Notes under the pieces: model-generated
Told to the model about the DNA's origin: nothing
The model's database searches: none
Seen by the model: only the letters and a program-made list of their open reading frames with translations
NCBI GenBank assembly: GCA_947168065.1
Contig: CAMVKH010000009.1
Span: 1-50,505, forward strand
Reading direction: 5' to 3'
Origin: an uncultured Bacteroidales bacterium
Lineage (GTDB): Bacteria > Bacteroidota > Bacteroidia > Bacteroidales > UBA932
DNA: 50,505 nt
Program-made: the position numbers and the translations under genes
Shown here: positions 15,073 to 22,551 of the stretch, in pieces
Layout of the letters: every line of letters starts with the position of its first letter
Numbering within the stretch: position 1 is the stretch's first letter

Positions 15073-16022
15073 AACGGTTCCTGACAGTGCTGGGGATGCT
15101 GCTGCTGGCCACCGCGATGGTGTGGGGACAGAAGCTGACGCGTACAGAGTACATCGAAAAGTACGCGGAAACGGCCGTGCGCGAAATGAAAGCCACGGGC
15201 ATTCCGGCCAGCATCACGCTGGCCCAGGGCTGCCTGGAATCGGGCAACGGCAACAGCACGCTGGCCACCAAAGCCAACAACCACTTCGGCATCAAGTGCC
15301 ACAAGAACTGGAAAGGCAAGACCATCCGCCACGACGACGACGAGAAGAACGAGTGCTTCCGTTCTTACCGGAGTGCCGACGAATCGTTCCGGGACCACAG
15401 CGATTTCCTGCGCTACAGCGACCGCTACGCAGCGCTGTTCAACCTCGAGCTGACCGATTACAAAGGCTGGGCCTATGGACTCCAGAAAGCCGGCTACGCT
15501 ACGGCCAAGACCTATGCGGAGAGTCTGATCCGCATCATCGAGGAGAATGAACTCTACCGCTACGACAAGCTGGACCGCAAAGCGCGCGAGGAATTGCCGC
15601 CCACACCGATGGAAGCCGAGTTCAGCACGGCATTCAAGCCTTATCCGGGCCATAAGCTCTACACCGCCTCCCTTGGACGGGAGATCCGCACCACCAACGG
15701 CGTTGCGTGGATCATCGCCCAGGACGGTGACACCTATGCCGGCCTGGCGAAGGAATTCAATCTCTTCCGCAGCGAGATCCTGCGCTTCAACGACCGCTCC
15801 CGCAACACGGCCCTGCAGCCGGGCGAGGTGGTCTATGTGGAAGCCAAGAAGCGCGAGAGTGCCAAGAACCTCGACAAGCACGTGGTGGAAGAAGGCGAGA
15901 CGATGCGCGGCCTGGCCCAGCGCTACGCCGTCAAGATGAAGAAACTCTATCAGTACAACGCGATGCGCCCCGGTACCGAACCGGAACCCGGAACCATCCT
16001 CAACCTCCGCAAACCCCGATGA
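15069..16022 (+). CDS. Peptidoglycan hydrolase: GH73 glucosaminidase with two LysM domains
   Basis: 317 residues with a signal peptide (cleavage about after VWG). Residues about 25-165 are a GH73 N-acetylglucosaminidase domain with Glu57 in GCLESGNGNS as catalytic acid and the typical NNHFGIKCHK and GYATAKTYAESLIRII. Two LysM peptidoglycan-binding modules follow (about 218-263, AQDGDTYAGLAKEF; about 273-316, VEEGETMRGLAQRY). It cleaves glycan strands during cell-wall growth or division. The start overlaps the upstream stop by 4 bases and the stop overlaps mltG by 4 bases, giving a wall-remodelling pair. Confidence 0.92.
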   Translation: MKRFLTVLGMLLLATAMVWGQKLTRTEYIEKYAETAVREMKATGIPASITLAQGCLESGNGNSTLATKANNHFGIKCHKNWKGKTIRHDDDEKNECFRSYRSADESFRDHSDFLRYSDRYAALFNLELTDYKGWAYGLQKAGYATAKTYAESLIRIIEENELYRYDKLDRKAREELPPTPMEAEFSTAFKPYPGHKLYTASLGREIRTTNGVAWIIAQDGDTYAGLAKEFNLFRSEILRFNDRSRNTALQPGEVVYVEAKKRESAKNLDKHVVEEGETMRGLAQRYAVKMKKLYQYNAMRPGTEPEPGTILNLRKPR

Positions 16023-17062
16023 AAAAGAAATCCCGGGCCCTGGTCTGGGTCCTGCTCCTCTGCCTGGCCGGCGGCATCCTCGCCGCGCTGAATTTCTACG
16101 GCACCTTCTATCACGGAAATGTCAAGGATACCGGCAAGGTACAGGATGTACGCATCTACAGGAACTTCTCCTACGAACAGCTGGTCGATGCCGTGCTGCA
16201 GACCGGTGCCATCGACAACCGGACCACCTTCCTGCGTGCCGCCAGATTCCTGAAACTGAAAGACAATTTCCGCCCCGGCCTCTACCGACTCAAACCCGGA
16301 ACCGGCAACAAGGCGCTTGTACGGATGCTGTCCAAGGGCTGGCAGCAGCCTGTGCGGCTGGTCATCCCGGGATACTATCGCAGCCTCGACCGCTTTGCGG
16401 AATTCCTGGGCGAGCAGCTGGAAGCCGATGCCGGGGATTTCCTCACCGTCTTCAACGATGCCGGCAAGGCTGAAAACTACGGTTTCCGGCCCGAAACCTT
16501 CATCGGCATGTTCATCCCCAATACCTATGAAGTGTGGTGGACGGTTACGCCCGATGAATTCCTGGAGCGGATGCACAAGGAATACGAGAACTTCTGGAAG
16601 GGCGACCGCGACGCCAAGGCCCTTGCCATCGGCCTGACGCGGCAGGAAGTCAGCACCCTGGCTTCCATCGTCATCGAAGAGAGCAAATACGAGCCTGAAC
16701 TGCCCCGCATCGCCGGCGTCTATATGAACCGGCTCCACCGGGACATGCCCCTGCAGGCCGACCCGACCGTGCTCTTCGCCGTTGGCGACCCGAGCATCAA
16801 GCGCGTTCTCAACCGGCACCTGGAAGTCGATTCGCCCTACAATACCTACAAATACGCCGGTCTGCCGCCCGGCCCGATCACCATGCCGCCCGTAGCGGCC
16901 ATCGATGCCGTGCTGAACTACGAACGCCACGATTACCTGTATTTCTGCGCCAAAGATACCTTCGACGGACAGCATGTCTTTGCCAAGACCCTGTCGGCGC
17001 ACAATGAAAATGCCCGCCGTTACCAGCGGGCACTTGTCAGAATACCTCGGGCCAGTTCTTAA
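16019..17062 (+). CDS. mltG: Endolytic murein transglycosylase
   Basis: 347 residues with one N-terminal membrane helix (about 7-25) and a periplasmic YceG/MltG domain. The catalytic Glu is Glu221 in ASIVIEESKY, aligned to E. coli Glu218; the usual Glu two positions before it is Ile219. Other hallmarks are GVYMNRL, LQADPTVLFAVG, SPYNTYKYAGLPPGPI and YLYFCAK. The enzyme cuts nascent glycan strands and so sets their length. The start overlaps the GH73 stop (ATGA). The 3' end overlaps the convergent ctpA-like gene by 26 bp. Confidence 0.93.
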   Translation: MKKKSRALVWVLLLCLAGGILAALNFYGTFYHGNVKDTGKVQDVRIYRNFSYEQLVDAVLQTGAIDNRTTFLRAARFLKLKDNFRPGLYRLKPGTGNKALVRMLSKGWQQPVRLVIPGYYRSLDRFAEFLGEQLEADAGDFLTVFNDAGKAENYGFRPETFIGMFIPNTYEVWWTVTPDEFLERMHKEYENFWKGDRDAKALAIGLTRQEVSTLASIVIEESKYEPELPRIAGVYMNRLHRDMPLQADPTVLFAVGDPSIKRVLNRHLEVDSPYNTYKYAGLPPGPITMPPVAAIDAVLNYERHDYLYFCAKDTFDGQHVFAKTLSAHNENARRYQRALVRIPRASS

Positions 17063-18608
17063 TGACTTCCAAGGCTTTCTGGAAGGCGGGATCCTCTTCC
17101 CGGTTTATCACCTCCCAGTAACCGTCGTTACCCAGGGCGCCGCGGGCCAGCAAGGCTTTGAGCCGTGTGGTCAGCAGGGCCTCGCAGGCCTCCAGTTCCC
17201 CTTCTTCCGGCTCCACGCCTTTCTCGCGACAATACGCAAGCAGGCCTTCCATGACCTCCGTACCCATCTTGTCCCACTTCTTGAGGAAAGCCGCCATATC
17301 TTTCACTTCCAGCTCTTTGCGGTGCTTGTCGATGTAGTCGTAGGAATACTCGGAGAGCAGGCCGCCGCTGACGACGCGGATCATGAACGGATTGATGCCC
17401 GTCGTGTCATAAGGAACGAACACGTCGGGAAGGATTCCGCCGCCGCCATAGACCGTACGGCCGAGGCGGAGGGTCTTGTATTTCAGGGAATCGGGCAGCG
17501 CGATGCTGTCGAGGCTGAAAGACTCGCCGTGCGCATAGCGCTGCCGGGCCTGCTGGTAATAGGCGTCGCGGTGGCCTTTCTGATAAGGTGACTGAACGAC
17601 GCGGCCCGAAGGCGTGTGGTATCGGGCGACCGTCAGGCGCATCTCGGAACCGTCGGGCAGTTTGTACTGGCGCTGCACCAGACCTTTGCCGAAGGTGCGG
17701 CGGCCGACGATCACGGCGCGGTCCCAGTCCTGCAGGGCGCCGGCGAGGATCTCGCTGGCGCTGGCGCTGTTTTCGTCGACGATCAGTACCAGGGGACCTT
17801 CCTTATAAAGCCCCAGGCCGGTAGCGACATCTTCCTGCCCCACTTCGCTGCCTTCCGTCCGGACAATCGTCTGTCCTTTCTCCAGGAACATGTCGGCCAG
17901 GATCGTAGCGACGTGCATGAAGCCGCCGCCATTGCCGCGCAGGTCGATGATGATGCCGTCGGGACGGGTGGGCGCCGTACGGGCGAGCGCCTCAAGGAAT
18001 TCTTCGGCCGAGCGCTGGGCGAAACGGCCCAGGCGGATATACACGATGCCCGGCTCGGGATTGTAAGCCGCGTCGATGCTCTCGACGGGAATCTTGTCGC
18101 GCCGGATCACGAAGTCCTGCAACAGCTCGCCCCGGGAGACGGTCACCGTAACCGTCGTTCCCTTGGGGCCGCGCAGCCGGTTCCGGATGTCGTTGGTCTT
18201 CATTCCGACACCGGCAATCGGCTCTCCATCCACCGCCAGGATGCGGTCGCCGGAGTGGATACCGACCGCTTCAGCGGGCCCGCCGGCGATGACCGACTGG
18301 ATGATGAGCGTATCGGTCAGCATCGTATATTCGATGCCCACTCCCTCGAAGGAGCCTTCCAGCTGCTCGTTGGTCGCCTCCACTTCCGCACGGGGGATAT
18401 AGGCGGAGTGCGGGTCGAGCTGGTCTATCAGGCCTTCGATCATCTTGTCGATCATCCGGTCCATGTCAAGCGTATCGACATAGTAGTTGTCGACATAATA
18501 GAGCACGCGGGCGAGCTTCTCGGCGTTGCGACGCATCGCCGAGAAACCCTGTGCGTACAGGGACAGGCCGCAAAGGGCCAGTGCCAGAATCAGGATCAAA
18601 CGTTTCAT
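17037..18608 (-). CDS. Carboxy-terminal processing protease, family S41
   Basis: 523 residues with a signal peptide (to about LYAQ, residue 20). A PDZ domain follows at about 82-165 (FEGVGIEY ... SGDRILAVDGEPI) and then the protease domain with the dyad Ser283 in NSASASEILAG and Lys308 in FGKGLVQ, 25 residues apart as in Prc. The C-terminal 100 residues are helical. It trims the C-termini of periplasmic proteins. It is the last gene of the rpsA-rnz-ctp operon (ATGA overlap with rnz) and converges on mltG with a 26-bp overlap. Confidence 0.92.
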   Translation of the reverse strand: MKRLILILALALCGLSLYAQGFSAMRRNAEKLARVLYYVDNYYVDTLDMDRMIDKMIEGLIDQLDPHSAYIPRAEVEATNEQLEGSFEGVGIEYTMLTDTLIIQSVIAGGPAEAVGIHSGDRILAVDGEPIAGVGMKTNDIRNRLRGPKGTTVTVTVSRGELLQDFVIRRDKIPVESIDAAYNPEPGIVYIRLGRFAQRSAEEFLEALARTAPTRPDGIIIDLRGNGGGFMHVATILADMFLEKGQTIVRTEGSEVGQEDVATGLGLYKEGPLVLIVDENSASASEILAGALQDWDRAVIVGRRTFGKGLVQRQYKLPDGSEMRLTVARYHTPSGRVVQSPYQKGHRDAYYQQARQRYAHGESFSLDSIALPDSLKYKTLRLGRTVYGGGGILPDVFVPYDTTGINPFMIRVVSGGLLSEYSYDYIDKHRKELEVKDMAAFLKKWDKMGTEVMEGLLAYCREKGVEPEEGELEACEALLTTRLKALLARGALGNDGYWEVINREEDPAFQKALEVIKNWPEVF

Positions 18609-19375
18609 ACCTCGAATATCTTTCCTTCCTCGGCCAGATAGCTTTCCGGGAAGACCTCGCGCGCCTGCTGCAGCAGCACGCCCAGGTCCAGGTAACGCGA
18701 AGAAAAGTGGCCGAGGACCAGTTTCTTCGCACCGGCAGCCGCCGCTACCGCGGCGGCCTCCCGAGCAGTGGAATGAAACATTTTATGTGCCAAATCCACG
18801 TGTTCGTCGGCAAAAGTCGCTTCGTGGTAGATCAGGTCGGTCCCCTGCAGCCACTGCGCTTCTTCAGGGAAGACGGCCGTGTCGCTGCAGTAAGCGGCCG
18901 ACTGGCCGGTCTTGAGCCAGCAGATCCGGTAGCCGTAGCAGTCGATGCGGTGCTGCAACGGAAAGGCATAGACCTCGCAGTTGCGCAATGCGATGATCCG
19001 CTCGGGCTCCTTCATCGCCAAGGGGATGTGATGGATCTCGTACTTGACGCCCTCGCCGAAATGGGCGAGGAAGAAGTGGAGAATGGAGCCGAAGTCACGC
19101 GGCGCGTAAATATAGAGCGGAGCCGTACGGCCGTCGAGCGCCATGGTCGAGAGCATTCCGAAAATCCCGAAGACGTGGTCACCGTGCAGGTGCGAGATCA
19201 GGATGTTGTCGAGTCTTGCCTTCGATATCTTGTAGCGCTTGAGCTGCACCTGCGTATTCTCGCCGCAGTCGACCAAAAACAAGCGCCCATGCAAGTTGAA
19301 TACGTGGGCGCTTTGGTGTTGGTCAACCATCGGTCGGGCAGACGCCGTTCCAAGGGTTGTCAGGGTGAAGTTCAC
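18605..19375 (-). CDS. rnz: Ribonuclease Z, short form
   Basis: 256 residues; the family is usually about 305. The metallo-beta-lactamase motif SHLHGDH is at 61-67, with metal ligands His142 (LQHRIDC), Asp165 (YCSDT) and His223 (LGHFSSRY). It matures tRNA 3' ends. His142 and Asp165 are 23 residues apart, against about 70 in B. subtilis RNase Z, so about 48 residues of the intervening loop are missing; the flexible-arm region (about 150 residues before) is intact. The start codon is GTG, and it overlaps the rpsA stop (TAGTG); the conserved family opening MNFTLTTLGT supports it. tRNA genes in this genome, like tRNA-Asp here, lack an encoded CCA, consistent with RNase Z use. Confidence 0.9.
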   Translation of the reverse strand: MNFTLTTLGTASARPMVDQHQSAHVFNLHGRLFLVDCGENTQVQLKRYKISKARLDNILISHLHGDHVFGIFGMLSTMALDGRTAPLYIYAPRDFGSILHFFLAHFGEGVKYEIHHIPLAMKEPERIIALRNCEVYAFPLQHRIDCYGYRICWLKTGQSAAYCSDTAVFPEEAQWLQGTDLIYHEATFADEHVDLAHKMFHSTAREAAAVAAAAGAKKLVLGHFSSRYLDLGVLLQQAREVFPESYLAEEGKIFEV

Positions 19376-21249
19376 TACTTCCCGGCTTTTTCTTCCGCTT
19401 CGAGACGGCTCTTCAGGTCGGCCAGGTCGGAGATGTCACCGAGGGTGGTCTTCTCGAGGTTGTCCTTCAGTTTGCGGACGGCCTTCTGGGTCGAGTTGGC
19501 CTCGGTCTCTTTCTCGCGGGCTTCTTTGCGAGCCTCGTCACGCTTGACTTCTTCGAAAGTACGGGTGTGCGAGAGCGTGATCTTCTTGCTGCCCTTGTTG
19601 AACTCGGTCACCTTGAAGGGGAGTTTCTCACCTTCCTTGGCGGTGGTACCGTCTTCCTTCACCAGGTTGCGGTTCGAGCAGAAGCCCGTCACGCCTTCGG
19701 CGAGGGTCACGGTCGCACCCTTGTCGACGATCGCGGTGATCGTACCTTCGTGGACGGAACCCACGCTGTAGGTGTTCTCGTATTCGTTCCAGGGATTCTC
19801 CTCGAGCTGCTTGTGGCCAAGGCTCAGACGGCGGTTCTCCTGGTCGACTTCGAGGACCACGACCTCGAGCGGCTCACCGATGGAGGTGAACTCGGACGGG
19901 TGCTTGATCTTCTTGGTCCAGCTCAGGTCGCTGATGTGGACAAGACCGTCGACACCTTCCTCAAGCTCCACGAAGACACCGAAGTTGGTGAAATTGCGGA
20001 CCGTAGCGGTATGTTTCGAGTTGATGGGATATTTTTCGTTGATGGAAGCCCACGGATCCGGTTTGAGCTGCTTGATACCGAGGCTCATCTTGCGCTCCTC
20101 GCGGTCGAGGGTGAGGATGACGGCCTCCACCTCCTGGCCCACTTTGAGGAAATCCTGTGCGCTGCGCAGGTGCAGGCTCCAGCTCATTTCGGAGACGTGG
20201 ATCAGACCTTCGACACCCGGCTGCACTTCGACGAAGGCACCGTAGTCGGCGATGACCACGACCTTGCCTTTCACCTTGTCGCCCACCTTGAGGTTCGGGT
20301 CGAGAGCGTCCCACGGATGCGGGCTCAGCTGCTTCAGACCGAGGGCGATGCGCTTCTTCGTATCGTCGAAGTCGAGGATCACGACATTGATCTTCTGGTC
20401 GAGCTTGACCACCTCTTCCGGATGGCTGATGCGGCCCCAGCTCAGGTCGGTGATGTGGATCAGACCGTCCACGCCGCCCAGGTCGACGAACACACCGTAG
20501 GAAGTGATGTTCTTGACCGTGCCTTCCAGCACCTGGCCTTTCTCGAGCTTGCCGATGATGTCGGCCTTCTGGGCCTCGATCTCAGCCTCGATGAGGGCTT
20601 TGTGGGAAACGACCACGTTGCGGAATTCCTGGTTGATCTTGACGATCTTGAATTCCATGGTCTTGTTGACGTACACATCGTAGTCGCGGATGGGCTTGAC
20701 ATCGATCTGGCTGCCCGGCAGGAAGGCCTCGATGCCGAACACGTCGACGATCATGCCACCCTTCGTACGGCACTTGATGTAACCCTTGACGATTTCGTCT
20801 TTCTCGAAGGCCTCGTTGACACGGTCCCAGGACTTGACGGCGCGGGCGCGCTTGTGGGAGAGGATGAGCTGGCCTTTCTTGTCTTCCGCGTTCTCCACAT
20901 ACACTTCCACGGTGTCGCCGACGGCGAGATCCGGGTTGTAGCGGAATTCATTGATGCTGATGACACCTTCGCTCTTGTAACCGATGTTCACGATCACTTC
21001 GCGTTTGTTGATGGAGGTCACGGTGCCTTCTACGACCTCATTTTCGTTGATGCGGCTCAGACTCTTGCTGTAGCTTTCTTCGTTCGCAGCTTTCTCCTGG
21101 GCGTCAAAGCCGTCGTTTTCGAACGCATCCCAGTCGAACTTGTCGTTGTCGACCGAGGCGTTGCTCTTTTTGCTGGCAGGTTTCACGATCACCTGCTCTT
21201 CGATCTCTTCTGCATTCTCGACTGCAGGGTTGATGATCTCTTCAGACAT
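19375..21249 (-). CDS. rpsA: 30S ribosomal protein S1
   Basis: 624 residues with six S1 RNA-binding repeats, beginning at about residues 70, 155, 240, 325, 412 and 499; the canonical GVFVDLGGVDGLIHITDLSW and GVFVELEEGVDGLVHISDLSW versions are the third and fifth. The first 60 residues are acidic and the last 80 are a charged helix (EEVKRDEARKEAREKE). S1 unwinds and delivers mRNA to the 30S subunit, which matters where Shine-Dalgarno sequences are rare, as here. It is the first gene of the operon with rnz and the S41 protease. The 5' leader is about 70 bases and AT-rich. Confidence 0.97.
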   Translation of the reverse strand: MSEEIINPAVENAEEIEEQVIVKPASKKSNASVDNDKFDWDAFENDGFDAQEKAANEESYSKSLSRINENEVVEGTVTSINKREVIVNIGYKSEGVISINEFRYNPDLAVGDTVEVYVENAEDKKGQLILSHKRARAVKSWDRVNEAFEKDEIVKGYIKCRTKGGMIVDVFGIEAFLPGSQIDVKPIRDYDVYVNKTMEFKIVKINQEFRNVVVSHKALIEAEIEAQKADIIGKLEKGQVLEGTVKNITSYGVFVDLGGVDGLIHITDLSWGRISHPEEVVKLDQKINVVILDFDDTKKRIALGLKQLSPHPWDALDPNLKVGDKVKGKVVVIADYGAFVEVQPGVEGLIHVSEMSWSLHLRSAQDFLKVGQEVEAVILTLDREERKMSLGIKQLKPDPWASINEKYPINSKHTATVRNFTNFGVFVELEEGVDGLVHISDLSWTKKIKHPSEFTSIGEPLEVVVLEVDQENRRLSLGHKQLEENPWNEYENTYSVGSVHEGTITAIVDKGATVTLAEGVTGFCSNRNLVKEDGTTAKEGEKLPFKVTEFNKGSKKITLSHTRTFEEVKRDEARKEAREKETEANSTQKAVRKLKDNLEKTTLGDISDLADLKSRLEAEEKAGK

Positions 21250-21321
21250 AATTGGTTAATAAGTTGTTAAACAATAAGTAGTTAGACAATATTTATAATC
21301 CCGTGTCCACTGGCGGGGTTG

Positions 21322-21354
21322 CAAATGTACGATAATTTTCGGAAAAACAGCAAA
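21322..21354 (-). promoter_or_regulatory. Promoter of the rpsA operon
   Basis: Minus-strand TTTG (21354-21351), 21-base spacer, TACATTTG (21329-21322). It lies between the rpsA start (21249) and the GH3 stop (21370). The leader of about 65-70 bases is AT-rich (TTATAAATATTGTC) and could hold an S1 autoregulation site, which I cannot show. Confidence 0.7.
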
Positions 21355-21369
21355 AAATCAGAAAAACAA

Positions 21370-22551
21370 TCACTTGAGCTGTCCGCGGGCAGTCAGGATG
21401 CGTTTCTTCAGGGCGAGGATCCGGTCGACCCGGTCGTTGAGCTGGTCCATCGAAATGCGGCCCGATTCGACGGCATCGACCACCGCCTCGAAGGCGCTCG
21501 GGTAATCAGCCGGATCGAGGATGATGTCGCAGCCTGCCTCGATGGCCACGATGGCCGCTTCTTCCGGAGAATACTGCTGGGTAATGGCCCCCATCGCCAT
21601 GCTGTCGGTGATAATCAAGCCCTTGAAGCCCAGTTCCCCGCGAAGCTTGTCCTGCAGGATCAGTGGAGACAGGGTGGCGGGAATGCTTTCCCCGGTCACG
21701 GAAGGCAGGCAGATATGCGCCGTCATGATAAGCTGGGCGCCGGATTCGATCCCCTTGCGGAAGGGAATCATCTCGCAGCCCAGGAGCTCATCCCAGGTCT
21801 TGAGCGATTCGGCATAGCCGTAGTGGGTGTCGGCTTTCGTATCGCCATGGCCGGGGAAATGCTTCAGGCAGCCCTCTACCTTGTTGTGCTGCAGGCCGGC
21901 CAGGAACTGACTGGCGAAATCGGCCACCAGCTGCGGCGAAGAGCCGAAGGCACGGTTGCCGATGACCACATTCTCCGGGTTGGTGTTCACGTCGCTCACC
22001 GGCGCCAGGTCCACGTCGAAGCCGTAGATGGACAGGTAGCTGCCGATGTTGTCACCTGCCTCATAGGCTTTCTTCGGGTCACCGCTGGCACCGACAGCTT
22101 CCATGCTGCTGTATTTGACCACACTGAAATTGCTGTTGTTGGCGATGCGCGCCACCCGTCCGCCTTCCTCGTCGATGCAGAGCAGGGGGTAATTCCCCAG
22201 ATTGTGCAAAAAAGCGGTGAAAGCACGGATCTGGTCCGGGTTCTTGATGTTGGCTGCAAACAGGGTGATGCCTCCCACGGGATAGCGGCTGAAACCGTCG
22301 GTCAGGACCTGTGAGGCAGCCGTCTGCGTAAGGGAGGATGTCAAGTCCAGCGCCTCGGGGCGCACGTTGAATAGTTGTCCGACCTTCTCGCGCAAAGTCA
22401 TCTCGTCGAGCGACTTGAGCGAATAAACGGGCTTCTCGGGAACCGGTGCGGGGCCTGGTTCAGGCTCCGGATCCTCGTGGCAGGCGCTGACAAGCAGCAA
22501 AAGGAAGAGGAGGCAGGTCAGGCCTCCTCTTCTCCATTTCCAATCGGTCAT
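21370..22551 (-). CDS. Glycoside hydrolase family 3 lipoprotein, NagZ-type
   Basis: 393 residues. Lipoprotein signal with lipobox LVSAC (Cys24), then a proline-rich linker (EPEPGPAPVPEKP). The GH3 barrel has the NagZ signature KHFPGHGDTKADTH (230-243) with the Asp241-His243 dyad and the nucleophile Asp316 in LIITDSMAM. NagZ-type enzymes release N-acetylglucosamine from muropeptides; as a lipoprotein this one probably acts outside the cytoplasm. It lacks the long C-terminal domain of two-domain GH3 enzymes. Its start overlaps the S9 peptidase stop (ATGA). Confidence 0.88.
   Translation of the reverse strand: MTDWKWRRGGLTCLLFLLLLVSACHEDPEPEPGPAPVPEKPVYSLKSLDEMTLREKVGQLFNVRPEALDLTSSLTQTAASQVLTDGFSRYPVGGITLFAANIKNPDQIRAFTAFLHNLGNYPLLCIDEEGGRVARIANNSNFSVVKYSSMEAVGASGDPKKAYEAGDNIGSYLSIYGFDVDLAPVSDVNTNPENVVIGNRAFGSSPQLVADFASQFLAGLQHNKVEGCLKHFPGHGDTKADTHYGYAESLKTWDELLGCEMIPFRKGIESGAQLIMTAHICLPSVTGESIPATLSPLILQDKLRGELGFKGLIITDSMAMGAITQQYSPEEAAIVAIEAGCDIILDPADYPSAFEAVVDAVESGRISMDQLNDRVDRILALKKRILTARGQLK

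Noticed and set aside
17037..17062. Frameshift at the mltG/protease junction
   Set aside because: Both reading frames are intact to their stops; the 26-bp overlap is a normal tail-to-tail arrangement.
19567..21270. Long open frame on the plus strand opposite rpsA
   Set aside because: Mirror frame of a strongly biased GC-rich gene; the minus-strand protein is an unmistakable ribosomal protein S1.
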